Assembly: GCA_917880885.1 (NCBI GenBank)
Contig: OU862931.1
Coordinates: forward strand, 12,969,337-13,033,336
Direction of reading: 5' to 3'
Source of the DNA: Limnephilus marmoratus
Lineage: Eukaryota; Arthropoda; Insecta; Trichoptera; Limnephilidae
DNA length: 64,000 bases
Shown here: piece after piece, positions 31,114 through 43,224 of the stretch
Numbering within the stretch: position 1 is the first letter of the stretch
How the letters are laid out: every line of letters begins with the position of its first letter
Translations under genes and position numbers: made by a program
The notes under the pieces: model-generated
What the model was told of the DNA's origin: nothing
Seen by the model: the letters and a program-made list of their open reading frames with translations, nothing else
The model's database searches: none

Positions 31114-32279
31114 AATATATACAATATGTAAGTGTGTTTTGACGGTACACTCGTAGAAGGACGTTGTCTAGTAATGTAAAATTTTGTTAAAACGAATATT
31201 ATGTTACAATCCTTCGGGGTGTCTGGCTCAAACCATGGATTACGAACCTTATTCTATAATCAATTATTATAAACCTACGTCGACTAGACTACGCGTTAAA
31301 ATTTATTCATTCAACGGAATAAGTTAATGAAAAATCCATCATACAGTTTTGGTATTTTATGGTTTCCTGCATAATCATAATTTCGGAAACTTAAATATTT
31401 TAATGGCGTTATTAAAATTTTGAACTTTCACGTGAAAATAGTTATGAATCAAACAAAATGAAAAACAGTATATTAAATTAATAAATAACTTAAAAATTGG
31501 ATAGCATAGTTCGAATTTGCGCATTTCATTTTTGGTTACATCGCAACAGATGGAAGACTCGACCATGCTTGGAAAATAAACAATCTGTCAACCGATTCTC
31601 GAACAAGGTGCACCAATGCAAAATATAAAAAAAACACTTGTAAAACAATTTAAAAAAAAACACAAAATTTATTTCAGCATAGCCTATTCGATGAGGGATA
31701 GTTTTCCAGTAGTTAATATATCAATAAATATTAATAGCTCAATAAATTTCATCGTTAATATTCGGAAAGAAGAATGCTTATTTTTACATAGTGTTCGCGC
31801 CTTTATTGTTACATGTGGTTCTTTCTAAAATACTTAATGTGTGCCCTCTGCCATAATTAGTTCAGTTGAATTCACCTCGCCGGTGGGTGGTTTGTATATT
31901 TATGCCTCGCCGCGAAGGACACATGTCCTAAAAACCGCACCCCTTCTCCAGTTGTAATAATCAAACCGCAAACAGAACTTTAAATCTCGCAGCTATTCGC
32001 AAGTACCATCGCCAAGCGTCATCCGTTCTCGCTTATTATTTCGCGATCAAAAGTTCATTCCCAATCGCCATTCCCTTCCAAATTCTCTCCCAAACTAACA
32101 TACCTACGTTTCCAGTGAACACCGAACGAAGAGGGAAGCAGTCTGGGTAAGTGCAATTAAAATATAATAAAATAGGTAAATAAGAACCGCATACAGTCCA
32201 CAACATACCACAGCATTTGATCCCTCGATCTTGAGAGGGATCATTTGCTACCCGCCGCAACACATGGTATAAAATGAAG
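31114..32279. other. No recognisable gene
   Basis: AT-rich, with a GATCCCTC/GAGGGATC hairpin near 32220-32241 just before the Helitron-like segment. Frames are short and unassigned. Confidence 0.45.
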
Positions 32280-32512
32280 TCTCTCAGGCTGTATGTGCAC
32301 TTAGATCTTATAAACTTCGCAACAGATTTTCATGCGATTTTCACCAATAGGTAGTATGATTCATGATGAATGTTTTTAGGTATATAATTTGCCAAGGTTT
32401 TGTGTAAATTAAGAGAGCAGGCTGACAATCGGGCATTGTGGATTTGATTTAACAGATGGCATTGGTTATAAAGGTTTCGTTAGCCATAGCAACGTGTAAC
32501 CGGGTCTGCTAG
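32280..32512 (+). mobile_element. Helitron-like, 3' end clear, start uncertain
   Basis: Contains TTAGATCTTATAAACTTCGC, GATTTTCATGCGATTTTCAC and CAATAGGTAGTATGATTC, typical of an insect Helitron body, and ends AACCGGGTCTGCTAG before TTA. The 5' boundary is a guess: it opens TCTCTCAGG after a G rather than an A. Confidence 0.6.
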
Positions 32513-33349
32513 TTATATTTTAAATCCTGATCTCTTATTTGCTAATTCTAAATGATCAAATGGCTATTAATGCCACCTGTGGAAGCATTTCGTGCCATAT
32601 TCCTATATTATAGCATAAATTAAGAAATGAAAATATTTAATACGGGTTAGCTTACAATAAAAAAGTAGCAGCTGTCGCGGGAAGTCTTCAAAAACTCTAC
32701 ACAAAAAACATTTTTTGGCGCCTGTGCCATTATAGAAAATGTGATGCATCTTACTCACTTTTTCTCTGAGTTGTTTATTTTATGTGCTGGTACCGATTAA
32801 TTTCTACATTTGGAAGAATGTACTAAAATTCTCAAGTATCTGGGGAACCATTTTGTGGAAATGATAAACACTGCCCAAACATTCGAATAATAGTAAGGAG
32901 AAACTTGTGTTCATATTTTTTTGGTCTGTGTACTTACAAGATCAATGCAGACCATCTCTAAATAAAAAAATATTAATAATTATAAATTTAAAAAATGATA
33001 TGTTCATACCGTAATGTGGGGATCTTAGTGCCATCCCACACATCCCATAAAGCATTTACATGTAGGTTTTAGTACTGTTTTATAAATTAATACAAACCTA
33101 TAATACTACTATTTTGAATATCAATATCTTTTGGACAAAGAAATATTTATTTTCATGTTGCAAATCTACATAATGATCTGCCAAATAAAACAATAAAAAA
33201 TAAGAGAAATTAATGTATTAAAACTAAGGTCAAAACTGGCTAAAGTAAAAAGTAAGGCATTGTGAATACTTTGTATAGACAACAAGATTCAAAATACAGG
33301 CCACATCAGAACAGGAAACTCTAGTGAAGACGACCGTGAACACTGTAAC
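32513..33349. other. No recognisable feature
   Basis: AT-rich; no domain or shared repeat seen. Confidence 0.45.
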
Positions 33350-33352
33350 ATT

Positions 33353-33920
33353 GGGCCGTATTCATAAAAAAGGGTTTTGCTTGCTTGCAGAATATAAAGG
33401 AAATCCTTCAGCTCGCGTTCATAATATTCCGAGTAAAACCTTATACTTATATAGTATGAGCATATCCTTCACAAAAAAGTATTTGGTTATTCATAAACGT
33501 TACCTTTTACTCAAAATAAAAAGGATATCCTTCAATAATTTCGAGTGTGGTCAGTAGCAGACTAGTAGATATTTTACAAAATCAATGGGGTATTGGCAAT
33601 TTCATCTGCTATGAACTGCAGTTCGGTTGTAGCATTATCTTTTTCTGTACTTTCACTATCGCTGATTGACGAATACATTTTCTCTGATCGAAGTACTGTA
33701 CTCAAATAACACCGTTATAAAGAAATTCCGTTAATTAACAAACCATCGAAAACAGGTTGGAATCTGCCGTGGCAGTCACAAGCTATGAAGTAGTATAAGT
33801 TAATCATTATGAATACGAAAAAAGGGAAATGCTTATACTCCTACCTTTTTCTTCAACTCAAAACCTTACACTTCTGCCTTATACTTACAAGGGTATTCTT
33901 CAGTTTTGTGAATATGGCCC
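33353..33920. mobile_element. TIR element, 568 bp, non-autonomous
   Basis: Inverted ends GGGCCGTATTCATAAAA and, reversed, GGGCCATATTCACAAAA, flanked by ATT on both sides (33350-33352 and 33921-33923). The interior has imperfect repeats rich in CCTTATACTTA. Superfamily uncertain; a 3-bp duplication leans towards PIF/Harbinger. Confidence 0.6.
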
Positions 33921-33949
33921 ATTATCTGTATACCTATTATTATATTATG

Positions 33950-36900
33950 CAGTGGCGGCTCGAGCACTTCTTTAGTGGTGGGGATCGATGTTTTTTTTAC
34001 ATACTGTACCGCAATCTCACCACCCGTAGAATATAATATGAAATTTCTCAAAAACATATTTTATGGTCTAATCATGCTAGTCGGATATCTAAACACAAAA
34101 TAATACAAAATATCCAAAGATATATGCTAATTTACAATATAGTATAATAAAAATAAAGCTTTATCTTGCAAGATTATTATCAAACTAATTTGAACGCGAG
34201 CGATTCCCGCCCGAAACTTCGCAAACAAATGTTTCTGTGGGGATCCAAAGAATTGTCCCCGCGGGTATTTGAATTCACATACGACTGCGCATTAGTGTGG
34301 GCCGAATTTTTTTTCTTCCGAATTCCTTATGGCGCTAGTAATAAAAAGTTGTCTAGGTACCTAAAACATAAAAAAAAAATTGTTTAAAAAAAAACAAAAA
34401 ATATCCTAAGGCTCCGGGGGTCCTTTGAAGTTTGAGAAAATATCGAAATATTACCATTTTTTCAGCCCCTGCACAAAATATTCTGAAGTAGTTTAAAGAT
34501 ATTCATTTATGAGATCTTGTTAAATAAAATCCCTAGCTTCGATGTATATAACTATCATCTATTATTTTTATAGTAATATGGCACTAAAACACCTCCGCCC
34601 GCAGTCTCCAAACCCGCCCGCGCTTGAGCGGCGCGCCGTATTGCCCGTTCCTTGGTCGACCAAGGACCCCCATTTCGTGATATTGTTGTGTAGGTAACTA
34701 AAAATATTTTGAAAATAAGGGAAGAAGATCATTTGCCAACCATTTTGAAAGAAAGAATTACAAACATTATTAAGGCATATCAACATAAGTATATATACTT
34801 GTTGAAGTCAGAAAAATGTGGAAGAAATACAGTTTCCTTCCAAAGAAGAGTCTCTCCATTTAAAATCACAAGCTCCCTACTGTTTGATATTAGTTATTGT
34901 AAATGTAAAGTCAATAAATGCAATTTATTATTACAAATTATAGACAATATGAAAGTTTCCCTTAAAGAAAAAAACCAAAGAGGTGAGAGAAAAATGTTTA
35001 TCGGCAGTGTTGGCATACCGACTACGAAAAAATTCGAAAAGCCCATGAAAAGAAAATGAAAACATCTTACCAAATCAACTGAACAGGTGTGAGAAAAAAA
35101 GCTTTAAAATTTGTAGACATTTTGTATCATTGTCCATCATTGCGTCATTATCTTCCACGTTAACATCAAAATCATCTTCTCCTAATGCAAAATCAAGTCG
35201 GCTACTTAAGACTAATAACACTTCCTTCCGACAACAAGCAACTCTCCGTCTTTTACAGTTCTCTCCAAGATCTGTAAAGGTTCAGGATATTGGATTGAGC
35301 TGGAGCAGCAATCGCTGCTGCCGTCTTAAATGATTTCAACATAATCACGCAGGATAATAATTATAAAGTAATAGACAAAAATACACAGCGTCGCGGACGT
35401 CTGCGTGCCAGATCTGTACTCATAAAAGCTAAGTGCATAAACTAGTGGATTATTTTTTGATGGTCGAAAGAACAAGACCTTAGCTAACATAAAAAGATAC
35501 AAATCGATTATCGTGGAATCAGGATCTCATTTCTTGAAGCATTTTACGCCTAGGCCAGGCACTGCTGTAAACATAGTCAAACCAATTATTGGAATATTTT
35601 GCTCGTCAAAACATTTCACTCTACCATTTAAAAGCAATTGCGTGTGATGACACAAATTTTTATACGGTAACAACAACAACTGATGCTGCGATTCGAACGA
35701 TGAAGAAACATTTGAATGGACTGGTACAGTTGCTGATTTTCTTTTTTCATTGCAACGAGCTGCTTTTCAGCAGAGTTGTTTTTCCGGTCCCATAGGTTCG
35801 ACTTTTCATAATTGTTTTAATTTACCGGTACAACCTTTTTTCAAATTGATGTTGAGTATTCAACATCAAAATTTAAGCACCAATCAAAAAAACTTGCTTG
35901 ATATTTTCAAAGCAGTTTTCAGCCGACGTTGTCCTCCTGAAATTGCCAAAAGAACCCAGGAGTAATTACTACAGTGAGTCGAATCTAACGATTATATATT
36001 GGAAGCGCAACGCCATCAGAAAATTTTGGTTATGTTAGCCACGTTTTTCATGAGGGCATACTTTCCTATGTGGTTTGATATAAAACTGCATGGGTCGTGC
36101 AAAAAGGTGCAAGGCGTGTTTTTAGCATGATTAAATATTCGCGCTATCTTCCGGATGAATTAAAAGCAATAACTAATCCGGCGATGCAGCGAAACGCTTA
36201 CTTAACTCATCCTGAAAATTTACTCTTGTCAATGATAACCGATGAATCACCTACCATCTAAGAACTTGGAATAATGCATTTATTGAAAGCCAGAGAGTTA
36301 TCCGGACTGAAAACTAAACATTTAAAGTACCCAGAATGAATTTTGATGCACAATCCTACTTTGATGTAATATTTTGGCAAGATACGCCAATCATGTTTCC
36401 TCCCATTTTGGAAGATGTAACGGAAAAAGAATTAGAAGAACTTAACCTAACTTCAGAAGTCAGCTCCATTTTCATCAACTTTGACAGGTTACTACAGATT
36501 ACAGGTCACTCTTACACAATCTGTAGAATCTGTAGAACAATCTGTAGAACGTTGTGAATAGGTTGTGACTGAAATATCGTCGAAAGTGTGTGGCAAGAAA
36601 AACAGGGAAGGCTTTATAACTACAACAATAAACTCCAGGAAAAATATGCCAAAAATTGTAAAAAACGTGATTTTCAACGGGAATAATTGATCACATTTGA
36701 TTTTTCATGATTAATGTAATAATTATGATTGTAATTTTTAATGTTGTGACTGCTTTAATAGTAATTAAATTGATATCGAGAATTTTGTAATTGTAACTCT
36801 TTCATTTCCTTACTACTTGGGAATAATTCACAAAAATATATTTTTTAATCATTTTTCGAACGCTTCGGGGAACCTCGAAACGATAATATAAATTTTTTAT

Positions 36901-37343
36901 TTTTATTTTTTATTAACACCAAAGACCTAAGACAACTTTTTATCACTAGCGCTCAAGAAAATAAGACAAAAAAAAATTCGCCATACAGTTGCGGCCCACA
37001 TTACTGCGCATGCGCAGTTGCATACGATCGCGAAACAACGCATGGAAAGTATGGGGATACTTTGGATCGTCCCCCAAGTGCGCATTAGACTCTGCGCACT
37101 GAGAAATTGACCCGCTGTTTTGTGCTCCGTACATTGTTCGCTGTACGGGCGTAGGGTCTTATTAAAATCATCCAATAATTATTTGTATTTTATTTCTGCA
37201 AATGTTAATTACTTTTATGTTTAAAGAATTCATTCATTTTGGTGAAGACAACGCATCGACTGTTATTTCCTTTTCCTTTAGTAGGTTTTGAGTGTAACTG
37301 GCAGGGACCGTCCCCATTGTCCCCTTGTGAAGAACCGCCACTG
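33950..37343 (+). mobile_element. hAT transposon with decayed transposase (3394 bp)
   Basis: Ends CAGTGGCGGCTC and, reversed, CAGTGGCGGTTC, flanked by perfect 8-bp duplications ATATTATG (33942-33949, 37344-37351). Subterminal inverted blocks match over longer distances, for example GCGCTAGTAATAAAAAGTTG near 34331 against its complement near 36930. The intact ends and duplication show one insertion event. Confidence 0.85.
34690..36680 (+). pseudogene. hAT-type transposase, broken
   Basis: Plus-strand pieces in changing frames follow the order of a transposon protein widespread in aphids and other invertebrates. An N-terminal Cys-rich segment SYCKCKVNKCN (about 34900) is followed by RKMFIGSVGIPTTKK; then AGAAIAAAVLNDFNII (about 35300), AIACDDTNFYTVTTTTDAAI (about 35650), ARAYFPMWFDIKLHG-like sequence near 36040, YSRYLPDELKAITNPAMQRN and HPENLLLSMITDE near 36200. 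At least three frame changes and several stops prevent expression. Assignment to hAT rests mainly on the element's 8-bp duplication and ends. Confidence 0.7.
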
Positions 37344-37351
37344 ATATTATG

Positions 37352-38209
37352 GCTAATACTTACAAGTATATTACTTCAAAATACGAGTTGTACGAGTAGG
37401 TACATGCTGTAGTTATCATGTACAGCTTTTGTAGAAATTAATGAAAAATATTTAAAATACCTGCCAAAAATGTGTTAAAAAATAATGGTCATGAATAAAA
37501 CAAAGCTAATAAAATAACAATACCCGCTTTTCAATTTTGCGAAATATTACAATACCCTGATTTACCGAGATCTGGTAGAGGCATATAAATTTTGAACAAA
37601 TGCTGGAATTAGAACAAAGCAAACATTTTTCATTCATTTATACAAAAAATGCACGGTGAAACAAGCCATTGTTAACACTAAAAAGGTTGATTTAAAAATG
37701 TACCGCATATTTTGAAATAACATAGCCGGTTTCAAGTTTTTTCAAAACTGAGAAAGTGCCGTTAAGGCTTTATACAAGAATAAAAACAGCCTTCCGCCGA
37801 GTGAGAGCTACCAGGAGTACATATTCTGAGTCGGCAATTTTCAGTTTCCTTCAGCCTTATGGCTCTGATATTGGAAGCGTAACAACTGGGAAATCTAAAT
37901 GGAACAAGAAGACATCATTTAATCTGAATTTCTTATGAGATGAGATGATGTTGTAAGATTGCTCCTCTGATTATTTTCTTTTTTATGAAAGTATATTTGT
38001 ATGAAACAATAAAATCGAGTGACCTTCTCATTTTATGAAAGAATTTCTCTGATAACCGTTTATTCCTCGTATTTTTAGATTGACAAAGGCAATAATAGGT
38101 AGGTATAATATCCAAAGACATGATATCGTACTATATATTATCCACAATATAATTTACTAACTGAAGTATGAAAAATCAATAAAGTTTAAAAAGGTAACAA
38201 GAAAGTTTT
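37352..38209. other. No recognisable feature
   Basis: AT-rich; short frames with no recognisable domain. Confidence 0.45.
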
Positions 38210-38480
38210 TAATTTTTTTTTCTGATGTAAATATTATAATAGTTTAACATTTTATTGTACAAGTTGGCCTCACTGGGTTGGTTACCTGTTCTCAGGCCCG
38301 AATTTTATGATACAAAGGATGAAGTAGGTAGATATTTTGATAAAATATGTTGGTATTGAAAAAAAAATTAAAATTAATAAAGTATGTTGGTACTGAAAAA
38401 AAAATTTTTTTTTTTACAAAATAAATCAACAAATCTGCATTTTCTGACAGTTCTAATAGTTAAATATCTTTTCCATTAAG
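38210..38480 (-). mobile_element. LINE 3' UTR fragment, related to the split LINE
   Basis: An A-rich end (T run at about 38212-38221) is followed on the minus strand by a stem-loop, GGCCTGAGAACAGGTAACCA then ACCCAGTGAGGCC (38262-38300). This matches the 3' UTR stem of the LINE at 8300-8670. No coding part is present. Confidence 0.65.
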
Positions 38481-38520
38481 TTATCTACTTTGCCTTTCCA
38501 TTTATTTGTAATTATACATA

Positions 38521-38596
38521 CTTGTATAACCTTGTATAACTTTGTTCAACTTTGTATAACCTTGTATAACTTTGTGTAACCTTGAATAACAATTAT
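38521..38596. repeat. 11-12-bp microsatellite, left part
   Basis: Repeats of CTTGTATAACC and ACTTTGTATAAC. The array continues after the SINE at 38889-38945, so the SINE inserted into it. Confidence 0.75.
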
Positions 38597-38599
38597 ATA

Positions 38600-38888
38600 C
38601 AATTTGGGAGGCGGGAATGGGTACCGCCGCCCCGGGAACCTTTATTGGATAACCAACACCCCAAGTGGTTCGCTACGTTTGGTGATTTAGCAGGGGTGCC
38701 CGGGTTCATGGGGTGAGGTTTATCTAGGTCTTGGAGGCGGGTGACCAGGACATACTGAACCCCAGATTCCTACCCACCCCTTAAACCCTTTTCCTTCCCA
38801 GAACTCTCTTCTCCTTCCTTTCCTTTAAAAAAACCTCCACACACCATCTCCAAAGGTGACATGTGTGGAGCTCATGTAAAAAAAAAAA
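38600..38888 (+). mobile_element. SINE family 2, internally deleted
   Basis: Same head (CAATTTGGGAGGCGGGAATG) and tail (GTGTGGAGCTCATGT plus A run) as other copies, but about 200 bp of the middle is missing and the tail hairpin is lost. Confidence 0.8.
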
Positions 38889-38945
38889 CTTTGTTTAACC
38901 TTTGTAAAACTTTGTATAACCTTGTACCTATAACTTTGTAACCTT
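38889..38945. repeat. 11-12-bp microsatellite, right part
   Basis: Continues the pattern ACTTTGTATAACC seen at 38521-38596. Confidence 0.65.
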
Positions 38946-39481
38946 GTTACTTTTTTGTTTTCTTTTGGAGTTTGTTCTACTTAACCTGTCTTTGATTTTT
39001 CAGCTATACTATATGTGAAACTTATATTTTCAATATCATAATACCTCCGACTTATGTATCGTTAAACCCTCCGTCCCAAAATGAATTTTGTAACTCATCG
39101 GGATTGCCATAGCAAGAATAATAAAAAAAAATTAACAAATATTATTCCATATGGTAGAATAATATTAAATGCTTTTGGTCATATTTTAATATGATTGGAG
39201 AAGGGAAGGCGAATTGATAAATTAATATTATTAAAATGGGAAAATTTCATCGTAATATGAAAAATTGGACTCATGTTCACACTTAGAAGAGATGGGATAT
39301 TGAAAGAAGTGGATGATATTTAAGATAAGATTCAGAGGAAAAAGTTTATTTAGAAGTTATTGCCAGTGGTCTTTCAATATTAAAAATATCTTTTTAAAAT
39401 TGCAAAATATTTTGAATACATTCATTTAAACCGCATGCAATGAAAACATTGTTTTCCAAAACGAATATTTACAATTTCGTA
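38946..39481. other. No recognisable feature
   Basis: AT-rich; nothing identified. Confidence 0.45.
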
Positions 39482-39715
39482 GGGTACCGCTTCCCCGAGA
39501 ACCATTTACTGGATAACCAACACCTCTGTCATAGGTTACCCCAAGTGATTCGCTGTGTTTGGTGACGTAGCAGGATTGGGCTCATTGTGTTAGGATTGTC
39601 TAGATATTTGCGACGAGTGCATCTCCCCACCTGCTGCATGGAGGGCCGGATCGGGAGAACTGTTTCGGTTGAGGGAGGTCCTTTGACCGTGCCAACTCTT
39701 GCATCGCAGCAGGAG

Positions 39716-40315
39716 TAGGGTTGCCATATTCGGCCAGGGTCTCGTCGGGACGTTTCAGGATGGAGCAAATAAAAATTTTGTAATACTTAAACAATTTCTT
39801 TATTTTATAATAAGTAAGTAAATCTGTTTGTTTTATAAGTTACTTTAATTGGTACTAGCAGAAGTACTTGGCTGGCCATACTTTTCAGAAGATTTCGCTT
39901 TTCTCAACAATTCTGGGTACCTTTTAACATAATTGTAGAACTCTGTACAAGTCATGTTATAATTGATACTGTAAAATCGACTCCACAGTCTCTGGGAGCA
40001 GACGATTTCGTTCATGAGTTCACTGGGCCGACATTTAATGAAAAAACTCTTTCTACTGTGGCGTTGTGAGCAGGAATAGAAAATAAATACTCGCATAATT
40101 TCAAAAGAAGGCATTTTCTTTCCGGATTTTCAGTTTCGGCCGCCTGCGCCCGTCCAACGGCACTTCACGGCACGTACGGGCTATGGGACGCACGGAAAAT
40201 TAAAATTTGCATTGCGTAATTTCAATCGGGACATTTAAGGCTTTTGTCGGGACGTCGGGACAGATAGCTCAATAAAGGTGACAGTCCCGATATATCGGGA
40301 CAGATGGCAACCCTA
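39716..40315. mobile_element. hAT element nested in SINE family 2 (600 bp)
   Basis: Perfect 12-bp inverted ends TAGGGTTGCCAT and an 8-bp duplication AGCAGGAG (39708-39715, 40316-40323). The subterminal regions repeat TCGGGAC motifs. It keeps only the end of a transposase. Confidence 0.9.
39845..40114 (-). pseudogene. hAT transposase C-terminal remnant
   Basis: The 89-codon frame resembles the end of hAT dimerisation domains: RVFIFYSCSQRHSRKSFF near residues 8-25 corresponds to ERxFS...RxxL, then PSELMNEIV, and MTCTEFYNYVKRYPELLRKA with SSEKY close to the C-terminus. The catalytic DDE part is missing, so it is an internally deleted derivative. Confidence 0.6.
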
Positions 40316-40495
40316 AGCAGGAGGGATGGATTCATACATCCACCACTCCTTGACACTGACTACAGATTCCTACCCACCCCTCATCTTCTTTCCTTTTCCA
40401 GAACTTATTCTCCATCCTTTCCTTATAAATACCGTCCACCATCCTAGATGGGCCCTTATTATTACCCGCCTGTGAGAAGCAAATGAAAAAAAAAA

Positions 40496-40982
40496 TTAGA
40501 CAAAAACTTTGAAGCCTCATCCCTGATTAATTAGGTTATCTAGATGGTCGCCAAAGTTTGTTCTTTTAAAATGGGTCGCTATGCTACGAAGTTCGCAAAC
40601 GCCTGACGTAGATTATAAATTGCAGGTGACCACAGAAAAAATAGAGTTCTTCTAAAAAGTGCCGTAGGATTTTTCTAATATCATTTTTAACGTGTTATTA
40701 GCGCCGACAGAAAATTCCGTAATTATAATAACTGGATATTGGAATTTTTTAAGGTAAAATTGCTTCAAACTTTAAAAATTACGTCAAAAAATTTAAAATC
40801 GAAAGAAAAGAAATACATTTAAAAAATTACGAAATACTGTTCTCATAAGCTATATTCCAAATTTGAAAATCAAATTTCAGGTCATTGAACCGGAATTTTT
40901 TGAAAATACGTTTTCAAAAGATTTCAATTACCCCGATACAAACAACTTTTTAGAATGATTTATATATTATAGATTATAGATT
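40496..40982. other. No recognisable feature
   Basis: AT-rich; the LINE frame begins at its right edge. Confidence 0.4.
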
Positions 40983-41511
40983 TATAACTAGGCTAACTAG
41001 AAATGTTAACAATATAAAGTGTATTAAACTGTTATATTTTGCCTATGTTAGAAGCCAACTTGAGTATAATTCTCCCGTCTGGAATCCACATTATAGTATA
41101 CATGTACAAGCTGTTGAAAGAATACAAGACAAATTCTTACGTTTTCTAAATTTTAAAATGGGTATTCCAGCAATTATGTTGAACTACAATACTATTTTAA
41201 ATGATATGAATATATTCAAATTGTCCGTCAGAAGAATTTTCACTGACCTGGTATTTCTATATAAAATTCTAAATGATTTAGTTGATAGTCCGGTATTGCT
41301 AGAACTGATAAGCTTCCGGATTCCACTACGTAATACTAGAAGTCAGGATTTATTTCAGTGCAGAAATTCTGGGACTAACTACCATATGTGTTCCTCTTTG
41401 CCAAGAAGACTAATGGAGGGAAACAATTATACCAAGTCAGTGGACATCTTTAATTTATGTTTAAATAAATATAACATATTTTTACTGAGACAGTTCAGTT
41501 ATCTTCAATGA
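40983..41511 (+). pseudogene. LINE RT C-terminal fragment with its 3' end
   Basis: An open frame reads LLYFAYVRSQLEYNSPVW (thumb region, matching FxxLVRSxLEYxSxVW), QDKFLRFLNFK, then VFLYKILNDLVDSP, LLELISFRIPLRNTRSQDLF and the C-terminus FLLRQFSYLQ. It lacks the catalytic palm because of 5' truncation. The 3' UTR follows to 41590 with GTAAAAGCCCCGAAAAAGAA and an (AAAT)n tail. No stop breaks the retained part, so the insertion is fairly young. Confidence 0.85.
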
Positions 41512-41696
41512 ATGCTGTATATTTCTTATTAGTCATATGTAATGTTTGTAAAAGCCCCGAAAAAGAACGTAGATAAATAAATAAATAAAATATATGTAGG
41601 TGTTCATAAAATTTTGCTTGATATTGATTTTGTCAAGTTTTTTGACCTGATCTTAATGATGGGTACTTTTAAACTTCATATTTTCCGTATGCATCT

Positions 41697-41807
41697 CTTC
41701 TCCACTCCCCCCTTCATCCTCACAACATACCCCATTTGGGAATGCCAAGATCCCACTAGCTCCGGTCAGTCGAAAGCAGTTGAAACTTTTGTGCGGTATT
41801 TGTAGCT
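41697..41807 (+). mobile_element. SINE family 1, 3' fragment
   Basis: TCACAACATACCCCATTTGG, CCCACTAGCTCCGG and TTTGTGCGGTATT match the last third of the SINE. Confidence 0.7.
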
Positions 41808-41827
41808 AAGTTATCATGGGTTCTATG

Positions 41828-41988
41828 CCAACTCAGAATGAAACCAACTCAAATCCACCTCAAAATAATTTTAAAATAGCCGGTTACCCTAACCTAACTT
41901 AACATATTTAACTAATTGTTTATATGATTTATCATCACTCTTAATGACCTTTCTGATATGGTTTTGAGTTGGTTTTATTCTGAGTTGG
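41828..41988. mobile_element. Fold-back MITE, 161 bp
   Basis: Inverted ends CCAACTCAGAATGAAACCAA and its continuation CTCAAA pair with the right end at one mismatch over 26 bp. No target duplication was recognised. Confidence 0.65.
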
Positions 41989-42526
41989 CCGGTCATCAAG
42001 GACCCTTAAAATGACATTTCAACAAAACGGCACTATAAATCATATAAATGAAACACATAAATAAAGCAAAAGTGGTATGGGAATAATGATTGAAAACGAA
42101 TGTTTTTTCAAACATATAAATACAAAAGAATAGTATAGATGGAGGTTTTTTTTTATTTTTCTTGAACATTTGCCAAGAAATGAAGGCATTGATCTGTTTA
42201 TGCGAACCAATACTTATCTTGGAAATAAGCATCTAAGATAGTTGAAGGTTCTTTGAAGAGTTGCATCGCATTATTTCTGGGTATATTTTGTTAAGAGAAT
42301 GTTCGGATCTTGAAACAATATTTCATCCATCGCTAAAACATATTTATTCGAACAAACAAAATTGAATTTTATCCGAAAAGCTCTCTTTTTATAAGTTTTG
42401 AAGGTTATTCCCATCAATGTAATATATCATTGAAAAGAGGATAATACTAATAATTTAAACAAAAATATTAAAGAGAACAAGATAGAGAAAAATTAAAATT
42501 TCATTCTTCTTCAACAATTTATTATA
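41989..42526. other. No recognisable feature
   Basis: AT-rich; nothing identified. Confidence 0.45.
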
Positions 42527-43071
42527 TTGATTTTTTTTACATTAAATCCACACAGGAGGCCCTGAGGAAAATAATTTCCCTCAGGGCCTGTTTCATCTGA
42601 GATGCTGTGTGGAGGGTCTTGTTGAGGAGATGAAGGAATGAACATTGGTCTAGAAGAGACCCATGTTGTAGGAAGGAGGAAACACAGAGGTCGGCAAATC
42701 GTTCCACAGCCGAGCTGTTGAACACAAGAACGAGTCGAAGAAGCGACCCATTCTCAAGTGACTAATGTAAACAGTGTACAAATTTATACACGGGTTTGGC
42801 GTGTTTCTTGACTATGCACCGGTGCCGACGAGATCAATGGCCTATATCATTTTTGGGAATGCTGTGTGGAGTCAGTGAATCTCTTCAAATGCGGTGCAAG
42901 GCGATGGGTCGAGAGAGACTAGCTGGAAAGGTCTTGGTTAGGTCTCCCCCAACAAATATCTCTCGATCCGGCCCGGCATGAAGCAGGTGGACAAACGTAT
43001 TGGTCGCCAGAACCTAGACAAAACTCACCCCATGAACCCGGGCACCCTGCTAAGCACCTAGCGAACCACTT
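42527..43071 (-). mobile_element. Chimera of LINE 3' end and SINE family 2
   Basis: On the minus strand the SINE body (43071-42865) is followed by a short tail piece TCCACACAGCATTCCCAAAA (about 42874-42843), then about 300 bp of the LINE 3' end (matching 52085-52400), then the tail again with its hairpin and A run. The LINE part retains a decayed C-terminal coding sequence. Template switching between the two RNAs, or LINE insertion into a SINE tail, would explain it. Confidence 0.65.
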
Positions 43072-43224
43072 GAAATAGGATATATTTATCCAAGACGCTA
43101 ACTAGTTTACAAACCAGTTCTTCGAACAATTGTTTTTAATGAAAAAGGTATTTGCCAATAACGTGGAAAAAAATTTGTCAAATATAATATTGTTAATTCT
43201 GAAACATTGAGATTGGCAAATATG

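Larger units (their letters stand above)
39482..40495 (+). mobile_element. SINE family 2 interrupted by a hAT element
   Basis: The SINE head and body occupy 39482-39715 and the rest 40316-40495 (GGATGGATTCATACATCC, TTCCTACCCACCCCTCATC, A run). A 600-bp hAT element separates the halves. The tail is diverged and its hairpin is lost, so this is an old copy. Confidence 0.8.

Noticed and set aside
41989..42240. 78-codon minus-strand frame with hydrophobic stretches
   Set aside because: AT-rich chance frame with no family resemblance.
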